Assembly: GCA_903849645.1 (NCBI GenBank)
Contig: CAINJJ010000017.1
Location: 1-64,000, forward strand
DNA length: 64,000 nt
Source: an uncultured Acidobacteriaceae bacterium
GTDB lineage: Bacteria; Acidobacteriota; Terriglobia; Terriglobales; Acidobacteriaceae
Direction: 5' to 3'
Below are positions 1 through 7,133 of the stretch, one piece after another. The notes under the pieces were generated by a model, which worked only from the letters and a program-made list of their open reading frames with translations, was not told where the DNA came from and ran no database searches. Every line of letters starts with the position of its first letter. Positions within the stretch are counted from its first letter, which is position 1. The translations under genes and the position numbers were made by a program.

Positions 1-105
1 CTCCGCCGTATGCATCAAACGCCGCTGCCCGCATTCGCCGGTCTCCTCCGACAGAAAGGAGATCTGTTGAAACCGCGGATGAAAATCACACCCTATAATC
101 ATCAT
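1..105 (-). CDS. IS110-family transposase, N-terminal fragment cut by the window edge
   Basis: Thirty-five codons run open to base 1 on the minus strand. The start is tandem ATG codons at 105 and 102, and a strong purine-rich ribosome-binding site (GGAGGAAAGGAG) lies just upstream. The peptide begins MMIIGCDFHPRFQQISF and continues with ETGECGQRRLMH. From memory of the family, this IGCDxHP...QQI...ETGE...RRL pattern marks the start of IS110-type DEDD transposases, and the Asp at residue 7 would be the first catalytic acid. Whether the element is intact cannot be seen. The ends of IS110 elements lack classical inverted repeats, so I do not mark the insertion boundary. Confidence 0.72.
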   Translation of the reverse strand, partial: MMIIGCDFHPRFQQISFLSEETGECGQRRLMHTAE

Positions 106-190
106 GCTCGGCTCCTTTCCTCCCGAGCTTCATGGTCGTTTGGCCGCAACCAGTCTACTCAGGTCGAGGGAGCCGACGCTGTCATGCAAT

Positions 191-229
191 CATCCATTGC
201 GCATCTTCCAGCGCAATGGGTGGGATTCC
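191..229. repeat. Palindromic repeat, CCATCCAT/ATGGGTGGG family, intergenic copy
   Basis: CATTGCGC (195-202) pairs perfectly with GCGCAATG (211-218) across an eight-base loop. The outer parts read CATC on the left and GGTGGGATTCC on the right. The same outer framework with a different inner stem recurs at about 4139-4176 in prmC and 11885-11932 in an MFS gene. The rest of 106-300 shows no gene. Confidence 0.6.
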
Positions 230-301
230 AGAAACGTTCGGGCTACAGAGTTTTGGACAATGTTTTAGCTGGTCGTCTCGCTCCTCACTCCCAAAATGAA
301 A

Positions 302-331
302 GTCCCCACGGACACCTTCCTCCGTGGGGAC
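302..331 (-). terminator. Terminator hairpin downstream of the M13 peptidase gene
   Basis: A perfect 11-bp stem (GTCCCCACGGA at 302-312 with TCCGTGGGGAC at 321-331) and an eight-base loop lie 30 bases beyond the stop of the minus-strand peptidase. In the minus direction it is followed by a T-rich tract (TTTCATTTT). Confidence 0.75.
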
Positions 332-361
332 CTTCAACAAATCACAGACCAGTTTCAACAC

Positions 362-2392
362 CTACCAGACAACGCACCGGTCCGCATCGCTGCGCGTCAT
401 CGCCGAGCCCGCCTTGCACGCAAAAGCCTCGGCAAACGGCGGGAAGTTCGACATCGGCCCCAGCACCCGATACTTCGCCACCGGGTGCGGGTCGCCCTGC
501 ACCATCAGCTTCTGCGTCTCCACCCGCGTCGCGTCCCCGCGGAACTGGCCCCACGCAATGAAGAACTGCTGGTCTGGCGTGTAGCCGTCGATCTTCTCCC
601 CCGACTGCCCCTGCGCCGTCTTCTTGAACGCGCGATAGGCAATCTTCAGCCCCGCCAGATCGCCAATCGACTCGCCCAGCACCAGCTTTCCGTTGATGTG
701 AATGTCCTCCGGGCCATCGATCCTGAAGCCGTCAAACTGCTTCACCACGCACGCCGTCTTGGCCTCGAACTTCTTCAGGTCGTCGGCGGTCCACCAGTTC
801 TCCAGCTTCCCTACCGCGTTGAACTGCGCGCCCTGATCGTCAAACCCGTGCGAGATCTCGTGCCCGATCACCACCCCGATCGCGCCGTAGTTCACCGCGT
901 CCGTCGCGCCCATGCTGAACGCCGGCGGCTGCAGGATCCCCGCCGGGAAAACAATCTCGTTCATCAGCGGATTGTAGTAGGCGTTCGACGTCGGCGGCGT
1001 CATGCCCCAGCGCTTGCGGTCCACCGGCTTGCCGATCGTCGAGCGGTCGTCCGCCACAAGAAACCGGATCGCCGCAATCGAGTCCCCAAAATAATCTCCG
1101 CGCTCAATCTTCACCGATGAGTAGTCCTTCCACTTGTCCGGGTAGCCGATCTTCACCTGGAATGTCCCCAGCTTTTCCAGCGCCTTCTGCTTGGTCGGCG
1201 CCGTCATCCATTCCAGTCCTTCCAGCGTGTCGTGCATCGCCGACAGGATATTCGCCACCATGGCCTGCGCCCGCTGCTTGGCCTCCGGCGGAAAATACCG
1301 CTTCACATACTCCTGCCCCAGCGCCTCGCCAAGCAACCCGTCCGCCTGCTCCGCGCAGCGCGTCTCCCGCGGCTTCAGCTCGCCAACTCCCGCAAGCTCC
1401 TTCTCATAAAAACCGAAATGCGCATCCACAAACGGCTGTGAAAGCATGGTCGCCGAACTGTTCAGCAACTGCCACCGCAGATAGGTCTTCCACTGCGCCA
1501 GCGGCGTTGAAACAAGCTGCCGCTCCACCTCCGCCAGAAACGCCGGCTGGTCCACATTCAACACGCCCGGCTTTACCTCGGCGCTCTTGAGATACGCGCT
1601 CCAGTCAAAGTGCGGAGTCATCTTCTGCAAGCCGTCCAGGTCAGTCAGGTGGTCGCTGGCATGAGGGTCGCGCAGCGCCACGTTGTCCAGCGACGCCTTG
1701 GCCAGCGCCGTCTCAAAATCCATCACCACCAGCGCCGCCGCCTTGGCCTCCGCCTCCGGCGTCCCGCTCAGCATGAAGATCTTGGCCACGTAGACCAGAT
1801 AGCCGGTGCGCGCATCCGCAAACCGCTTCTCCGGCTTCACATAGTAGTCCCGGTCCGGCAGTCCCAGCCCGGCCGCGCCCACGTCGCCAATCACGTCGGT
1901 CGGCGCGTGCACGTTCTGCGTCCCTCCAAACCCAAAGGGCGCCTGCACCCCGATGGCGTGCAGCTCCCGCAGCTCCTGCTGCAGGCTCGACGCGTCGTGA
2001 ACCGCGTCAATGGCAGCCAGGTAGGGCTTCAGCGGCGTCACGCCCGCCGCGTCAATGGCCTTCACGTTGGTGCAGGCCGCATAGAAGTCCCCCGTCAACT
2101 GCGCCGGACTCCCCTTCGGCTGCGCCGCCCCGGCGGTCAGCTCATCCAATATCTTGCGCAACTGCTCCTTGTTCTGCTCCCCCGCCTGCCAGCGCCGGCT
2201 CCACCGGTCCATCGAGGCCGGAATCGGATTCCCCGCCCTCCACGCCCCATTGGCGTAGTTGTAGAAGTCGTCGCACGGCTTTACCGTACGATCCATGTCG
2301 CTGATTTCAATTCCCTTGAGCGACGCCTGCTGCGCCCATGCGCCCATCCCCGCCGTCATGCACAGCCCTGCTGCCACCGTTCTCCAGTTCAT
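362..2392 (-). CDS. M13 family (neprilysin/PepO-like) zinc metalloendopeptidase, exported
   Basis: This 676-residue protein is a zinc peptidase expected to cleave small peptides in the periplasm. The start at 2392 is preferred over the longer frame because it gives a signal peptide (MNWRTVAAGLCMTAGMGAWA) and has GGAGG ten bases upstream. The N-terminal M13 domain fills roughly residues 40-440. The catalytic domain holds HEISH (H511, E512, H515) and ESIGD (E574, D578), the expected zinc ligands and catalytic acid. The C-terminal Cys-x-x-Trp ending (CVVW) is typical of the family, and so is the length. The gene stands alone and ends at the hairpin at 302-331. Family assignment is firm; the substrate is unknown. 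Confidence 0.95.
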   Translation of the reverse strand: MNWRTVAAGLCMTAGMGAWAQQASLKGIEISDMDRTVKPCDDFYNYANGAWRAGNPIPASMDRWSRRWQAGEQNKEQLRKILDELTAGAAQPKGSPAQLTGDFYAACTNVKAIDAAGVTPLKPYLAAIDAVHDASSLQQELRELHAIGVQAPFGFGGTQNVHAPTDVIGDVGAAGLGLPDRDYYVKPEKRFADARTGYLVYVAKIFMLSGTPEAEAKAAALVVMDFETALAKASLDNVALRDPHASDHLTDLDGLQKMTPHFDWSAYLKSAEVKPGVLNVDQPAFLAEVERQLVSTPLAQWKTYLRWQLLNSSATMLSQPFVDAHFGFYEKELAGVGELKPRETRCAEQADGLLGEALGQEYVKRYFPPEAKQRAQAMVANILSAMHDTLEGLEWMTAPTKQKALEKLGTFQVKIGYPDKWKDYSSVKIERGDYFGDSIAAIRFLVADDRSTIGKPVDRKRWGMTPPTSNAYYNPLMNEIVFPAGILQPPAFSMGATDAVNYGAIGVVIGHEISHGFDDQGAQFNAVGKLENWWTADDLKKFEAKTACVVKQFDGFRIDGPEDIHINGKLVLGESIGDLAGLKIAYRAFKKTAQGQSGEKIDGYTPDQQFFIAWGQFRGDATRVETQKLMVQGDPHPVAKYRVLGPMSNFPPFAEAFACKAGSAMTRSDADRCVVW

Positions 2393-2680
2393 CCCTTGTG
2401 TGCCTCCGTTCCAAGAATGCATTACGCCCTTGCTCCCCGTACAGTTCGCCCAAAAGTGAAAAATCTCCCGCCTCACGCAGGCCACCCTCCCCAACTTCGA
2501 CGCCATCCGCCCCTTCAGCCTCCATTCACCCGCCTTTCGCGCTAAAATAGAAGACGAAGTGGCCCTCCATCAGCCCATCCCGGCCCTCCTCTAGCGGCGC
2601 CCGCCGCCTGCGCCTGTCTTCGCCCTTTTCCCGTCCCATAATCCCAAGTTCAGAATCTCTGCCCGCCGCAGGAGTTTGCC

Positions 2681-3751
2681 ATGATTGACCGTTTGGAACA
2701 GATGGAGCAGCGTTACGACGAGCTCTCCGCTCAGCTCGGACTGCCCGAGATCATCACCGACCACGAAAAGTACCAGAAAGCCGGACGCGCCCTCCGCGAA
2801 CTCGAGGCCCCGGTCATGAAGTTCCGCGAGCTCAAGCAGGTTCGGCAGGGACTCGCCGAGGCGCGCGGCCTGCTCGCCGACCCCGACATGAGCGCCATGG
2901 CCGAGGAGGAGATTGCCTCCCTCGCCCCCCGCGAGCCAGTCCTTGAAGAAGAGATCAAGGTTCTGCTTCTCCCCAAGGACCCCAACGACGAGAAGAACGT
3001 CATCCTTGAAATCCGCGCCGGCACCGGCGGCGACGAGGCCTCCCTCTTTGCCGCCGAAATCTTCCGCATGTACCAGCGCTTTGCCGAGCAGCACCGCTGG
3101 AAGATCGAGCTCCTCTCCACCTCCGAGTCCGGCGTCGGCGGCTTCAAGGAAGTCATCGCCATCATCGAAGGCGAGCGCGTCTACTCCCAGCTCAAGTGGG
3201 AGAGCGGCGTCCACCGCGTCCAGCGCGTCCCCGCCACTGAGACCCAGGGCCGCGTCCACACCTCCGCCATCACCGTGGCCGTCCTCCCCGAAGCTGAAGA
3301 TGTGGACATCAAGATCGAGGCCAAGGACATCCGCATCGACACCTTCTGCTCCTCCGGTCCCGGCGGCCAGTCTGTCAATACCACATACTCCGCCGTCCGC
3401 ATCACCCATATCCCCACCAATACCGTCGTCAGTTGCCAGGACGAAAAATCGCAGATCAAGAACCGCGAAAAGGGCATGCGCGTCCTCCGCTCCCGCCTAT
3501 ACGAGCAGGAGATGGACCGCCAGAACGCGGAACTCGCCCAGACCCGCAAGCAGCAGGTCGGCACCGGCGATCGCAGCGAAAAGATTCGCACCTACAACTT
3601 CCCCCAGAACCGCATGACCGACCACCGCATCGGCCTCACCATCCACCAGCTCGACCTCATCATGGAAGGCCGCCTGCAGCCCATCGTCGACGCCCTCATC
3701 ACCCACTACCAGGCCGAGCAGCTCAAGGCCGACAACACCCAGGCCGCTTGA
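2681..3751 (+). CDS. prfA: Peptide chain release factor 1
   Basis: RF1 recognises UAA and UAG stop codons and triggers peptide release on the ribosome. The 356-residue length is standard. The GGQ catalytic motif is at residues 228-230 within [15 protein letters not shown]. The PAT tripeptide in [13 protein letters not shown] is the codon-recognition motif that distinguishes RF1 from RF2. The ATG is preceded by GCAGGAG. The next gene, prmC, starts 11 bases after the stop and encodes the enzyme that methylates the GGQ glutamine, so the pair forms a functional operon. Confidence 0.98.
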   Translation: MIDRLEQMEQRYDELSAQLGLPEIITDHEKYQKAGRALRELEAPVMKFRELKQVRQGLAEARGLLADPDMSAMAEEEIASLAPREPVLEEEIKVLLLPKDPNDEKNVILEIRAGTGGDEASLFAAEIFRMYQRFAEQHRWKIELLSTSESGVGGFKEVIAIIEGERVYSQLKWESGVHRVQRVPATETQGRVHTSAITVAVLPEAEDVDIKIEAKDIRIDTFCSSGPGGQSVNTTYSAVRITHIPTNTVVSCQDEKSQIKNREKGMRVLRSRLYEQEMDRQNAELAQTRKQQVGTGDRSEKIRTYNFPQNRMTDHRIGLTIHQLDLIMEGRLQPIVDALITHYQAEQLKADNTQAA

Positions 3752-3762
3752 TCGAGCAGCCC

Positions 3763-4692
3763 ATGCCCTCCCTGCGCGAAGTCATCCAGCAGGCCGAGCT
3801 ACGCCTGCGCCAGGGCCCCCACCCCGACCGCGCCCGCCAGGACGCCGAGTCCCTCATGCGCCATCTCCTCGGCAGGGATCACGCCTGGCTCGTCACTCAC
3901 TGGAACGAGCCGATCCCTCGCGACCTGGCCGCGCAGTTTGAGGCCCTCCTCGCCCGCCGCGCCTCGGGCGAACCCATCCAATACATCACCGGCCAGGCCG
4001 AGTTCTACGGCCTCTCCTTCCGCGTCACCCCCGCCGTCCTCATCCCCCGCCCCGAAACCGAACACCTCGTCGAAAAAGTCCTCCAACTCGCCAAAGACCT
4101 CGATCCCAAACCCTCAATCACCGCACAAATGCCGAGTGCCCCATCCATCCCGCGCCTTATGGGGGATGGGTGGGAAAGCGACCCAGCCCCCGCCCGCATC
4201 CTCGACATCGGCGCCGGCTCCGGCGCCATCGCCATCGCCATCGCCCATCACCTGCCCCAGGCGCAAATCACCGCCATTGACCTCTCCTCCGCCGCCCTCG
4301 ACATCGCCCGAGAAAACGCCGCCCTCAACCGAGCCGCCATCCGCTTTCTCCAGGGCGATCTCCTCACCCCCGTCGCCGGCGAGCGCTTCGACGTCATCGT
4401 CTCCAACCCGCCCTACGTCCCCGCCATCGACCGCGACTCGCTCTCCGTCGAGGTCCGCGATCACGAGCCCGCTCTCGCCCTCTTCGCCGGCAGCGACGGC
4501 CTCGACCTCTACCGCCGCCTCATCCCCGCTGCCTTCGCCGCCCTCGTCCCCGGCGGCTGGCTCGCCCTTGAAATCGGCTACGGCCAGTCGGACGCTATCG
4601 CCGCCTTGCTCGCCCAGGCCGGCCTTCACTCCATCGCCTTCGCCCCTGACCTCCAGGGCATCCTCCGCGTCGCCATCGCCCGCCGCCCCTGA
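3763..4692 (+). CDS. prmC: Peptide chain release factor N5-glutamine methyltransferase
   Basis: PrmC methylates the glutamine of the release-factor GGQ motif using SAM. The 309-residue product has the helical N-terminal release-factor-binding domain (about 1-95), the SAM-binding glycine motif ILDIGAGSGAIAIA and the NPPY active-site motif at 215-218. ATG at 3763 starts 11 bases after prfA. Between the N-terminal domain and the SAM motif lies an extra stretch of about 25 residues (PSITAQMPSAPSIPRLMGDG and on) that the family normally lacks. It is encoded by a palindromic repeat at 4134-4176, inserted in frame. Confidence 0.96.
   Translation: MPSLREVIQQAELRLRQGPHPDRARQDAESLMRHLLGRDHAWLVTHWNEPIPRDLAAQFEALLARRASGEPIQYITGQAEFYGLSFRVTPAVLIPRPETEHLVEKVLQLAKDLDPKPSITAQMPSAPSIPRLMGDGWESDPAPARILDIGAGSGAIAIAIAHHLPQAQITAIDLSSAALDIARENAALNRAAIRFLQGDLLTPVAGERFDVIVSNPPYVPAIDRDSLSVEVRDHEPALALFAGSDGLDLYRRLIPAAFAALVPGGWLALEIGYGQSDAIAALLAQAGLHSIAFAPDLQGILRVAIARRP
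4134..4176. repeat. Palindromic repeat inserted in frame within prmC
   Basis: The left arm CCCATCCATCCC and right arm GGGATGGGTGGG pair across a short loop with one G-T mismatch. They are flanked by GTGC on the left and GAAAGC on the right. The outer sequence matches the copies at 191-229 and 11885-11932. It is read through as coding sequence in the interdomain linker of PrmC. Confidence 0.65.
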
Positions 4693-4763
4693 ACGTCCTC
4701 AACCAAGCCTCGGGCCACCCCTTCCCCGCTCATTTAAACTCGTTCCCGAAAGGACCTTCTCTC

Positions 4764-5810
4764 ATGCCCGCATCCAAAGGTTATGCCGCACTCGGCGCGC
4801 AGTCTCCCCTCGCTCCCTTCGCCTTCTCCCGTCGCGAGCCCGGCCCCACTGAAATCGCCATCGAAATTCTCTTTTGCGGCGTCTGCCACTCCGACCTCCA
4901 CATGGCCCGCAACGAGTGGGGACAGGCCACCTATCCCCTCGTCCCCGGCCATGAGATCGTCGGCCGCGTAACCGCCGCCGGCAGCGCCGTCACCAAGTTC
5001 CAGCCCGGCCAGGTGGCCGCCATCGGCGTCATTGTGGACTCCTGCCGCCACTGCGCCCCCTGCGACCGCGGCGAAGAGCACTTCTGCCTCGAGGGCGCCA
5101 CCCTCACCTACGCCAACAAGGACCGCGTCGACGGCACCACCACCATGGGCGGCTACTCCTCCAACTACGTCGTCGACGAGCGCTTCGCCCACACCGTGCC
5201 CGCCAATCTCGACCCCGCCGCCGTGGCCCCGCTGCTCTGCGCCGGCATCACCACCTACTCCCCGCTCCGCCACTGGAAGGTCGGTCCCGGCATGAAGGTC
5301 GGGATCGTCGGGCTCGGCGGACTCGGCCACATGGGCCTCAAGTTCGCCCACTCCTTCGGCGCGCACACCGTGCAGATCACCACCTCGCTCGGCAAAAAAG
5401 CCGACGCCCTCAAGCTCGGCGCCGATGAGGTCCTGCTCTCCACCGACGCCGAGGCCATGAAGGTCCACAAGGGCACCTTCGACTTCATCCTTGACACCGC
5501 CTCGGCGCCCCACGCCCTCGAGCCCTACCTCGGCCTCCTCAAGCAGGATGGAACCCTCACCCTCGTCGGACTGCCGGAAAAGCCCCCCACCGTCAGCCCC
5601 TTCGCCCTCATCGGACGCCGCCTCTCCATCGCCGGCTCCATGATCGGCGGCATGCCCGAGACCCAGGAGATGCTCGACTACTGCGGCCAGCACAACATCG
5701 TCTCTGAAGTCGAAGTCATCCCCATCCAGCTGATCAACGAAGCCTTCGAACGCATGCTCCGCCAGGACGTGAAGTACCGCTTCGTCATCGACATGAGCAC
5801 GCTGAAGTAG
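4764..5810 (+). CDS. Zinc-dependent NAD(P)-alcohol dehydrogenase, cinnamyl-alcohol-dehydrogenase type
   Basis: A medium-chain dehydrogenase that interconverts alcohols and aldehydes. The 348 residues carry the catalytic-zinc motif CGVCHSD (C38, with C41 and H42), GHE at 62-64, the four-cysteine structural-zinc loop (CRHCAPCDRGEEHFC) and the Rossmann motif GLGGLGHMG. The sequence style fits the YahK/CAD branch, which reduces a wide range of aldehydes with NADPH. Start ATG at 4764; the ribosome site is weak (GAAAGGACC upstream). It is a single gene, convergent with the membrane protein that follows. The substrate is not inferable from context. Confidence 0.92.
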   Translation: MPASKGYAALGAQSPLAPFAFSRREPGPTEIAIEILFCGVCHSDLHMARNEWGQATYPLVPGHEIVGRVTAAGSAVTKFQPGQVAAIGVIVDSCRHCAPCDRGEEHFCLEGATLTYANKDRVDGTTTMGGYSSNYVVDERFAHTVPANLDPAAVAPLLCAGITTYSPLRHWKVGPGMKVGIVGLGGLGHMGLKFAHSFGAHTVQITTSLGKKADALKLGADEVLLSTDAEAMKVHKGTFDFILDTASAPHALEPYLGLLKQDGTLTLVGLPEKPPTVSPFALIGRRLSIAGSMIGGMPETQEMLDYCGQHNIVSEVEVIPIQLINEAFERMLRQDVKYRFVIDMSTLK

Positions 5811-5821
5811 CCGCGGACACA

Positions 5822-5858
5822 GGCTCCCCAGGGTCCCGCCATCGGGACCTGGGAAGCC
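5822..5858. repeat. Palindromic repeat, CCCAGGTCCC/GGGACCTGGG family, between convergent genes
   Basis: GGCTCCCCAGGGTCCC (5822-5837) faces GGGACCTGGGAAGCC (5844-5858) across a six-base loop. Similar units occur at 15531 and 15621 and inside the RNase H gene at 21508. It sits between convergent genes and could also act as a bidirectional terminator, though no T tract is present. Confidence 0.55.
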
Positions 5859-5880
5859 GCCTCGTCATTCAAGGGCTTAG

Positions 5881-6828
5881 CTACCCCGCCTCCGGGTCGC
5901 TGATGCGCGCATGGTAGTTGAACACCAGCAGCGTCAATATCCCGAACACCATCGCCAGCAGCGCCAGCGGCGCGCCATACGGATACCCCTCCGTCAGCGC
6001 AAACCGCACCAGGATGATCGAAACCACAAACGCCGCGTTGCGGAACACATTCTCATACTGCCCTGAAACTACCAGCGACAAAATCAGCACCAGCACATCG
6101 GTAAAGATCATCACCGTGAACAGGTCGTTGTAGAACGTGGTCGCCGGCTCGATATGGCCCAGTCCCGTCTGCCAGACGCGCAGCACAGCCACCGCCAGCA
6201 CTCCCAGGTTCCATGCGGCCATGCCCAGCAGCAGCAGCGCCAGCCCCACCGCCACCACCTTCTTCTGCGCTCCAAACCGCGCCCGCTCCGGCGACCGGGC
6301 CCACGCCTCCGACCCCTTCGACCGCCGCGCCGCAACATGCTGGAACACCGCCACCAGGAAGAACATCAGGAACCCCGCCCACATATCCAGGAAGACCGGC
6401 ATCGCCTCCCACGTGAGCTTGTGCTCGGTCACCATGTCGCTCGCCGCCGCAATGTCCTTGAACACGTCGCGAATGAAGATCAGCGACACGATCTCGAACT
6501 GGTTCGCAATCGACCGCACCGTCGAGGCCGGCAGCGCCGCAATCAGCGTCAGCACTTCATAGAACAAAATGAAGTTGAAGGGCGTCGAGATCGCCGTCAG
6601 GTAGTTCTGCCCCGCCTCGGCAATCAGCAGCGGCGGGTGCGCCAGCGTCCGCGCCAGAAAGATCAGCGCCAGGTGCGCCGCAAATCCCGCAATGCTCAGC
6701 CGGATCACAAGGTGCTTCAGTACTGTTCTGTTCGCTTCGCTGAACACAAGGTCGTGCAGCGCCTCCAGCCTGTGCCAGAGCCGTCCTGCCTTCCCGCCTT
6801 GATCCTCAAATTGTTTGCGTGGACTCAT
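5881..6828 (-). CDS. Uncharacterised polytopic inner-membrane protein
   Basis: I do not recognise this family by name. The 315-residue product has about seven or eight hydrophobic segments, starting with KHLVIRLSIAGFAAHLALIF and ending near LLAMVFGILTLLVF. Conserved-looking polar patches are interspersed, such as STVRSIANQFEIVSLIFIRD and YNDLFTVMIFTD. There is a short charged N-terminal tail (SPRKQFEDQGGKAG) and a basic cytoplasmic loop near the middle (AARRSKGSEAWARSPERARF). ATG at 6828 is chosen because upstream residues are non-membrane, low-complexity frame extension. The arrangement could be a transporter or channel-like protein, but no family motif proves this. It is divergent from the TonB receptor. 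Confidence 0.82.
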   Translation of the reverse strand: MSPRKQFEDQGGKAGRLWHRLEALHDLVFSEANRTVLKHLVIRLSIAGFAAHLALIFLARTLAHPPLLIAEAGQNYLTAISTPFNFILFYEVLTLIAALPASTVRSIANQFEIVSLIFIRDVFKDIAAASDMVTEHKLTWEAMPVFLDMWAGFLMFFLVAVFQHVAARRSKGSEAWARSPERARFGAQKKVVAVGLALLLLGMAAWNLGVLAVAVLRVWQTGLGHIEPATTFYNDLFTVMIFTDVLVLILSLVVSGQYENVFRNAAFVVSIILVRFALTEGYPYGAPLALLAMVFGILTLLVFNYHARISDPEAG

Positions 6829-7133
6829 GCGCCAGGGACCGCACCCGTTCAGTTGCCAGCTTAACGTATCCGGCCCCCCGCAAACTGAGGCCATCGTGCC
6901 GCGCCTCCACCGGGCTCTCTGCAAATCTTCGGATGAATCCTTCGGGAAGACCTGTTGATTTCATCGCTCATTCTCCCCTGAGTCTGTGGCCACCAGCAAA
7001 TCCCCTTCAATTGCTAACGGAATTTCACAATCCTGTGAACGCAGCTTTAACAAACACTCCTACGCTCCAGACAGGCCGCACTCTCGGCACTGACATCCAT
7101 ATCTCCCGGCACCAGGCCGGCATTAGGAGCGCC
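6829..7133. other. Divergent intergenic region, no gene seen
   Basis: About 300 bases lie between the membrane-protein gene and the TonB-dependent receptor. It must hold promoters for both directions, but I could not fix a convincing -35/-10 pair. The open frame that extends the receptor upstream into this region has no signal peptide or family similarity. Confidence 0.5.
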
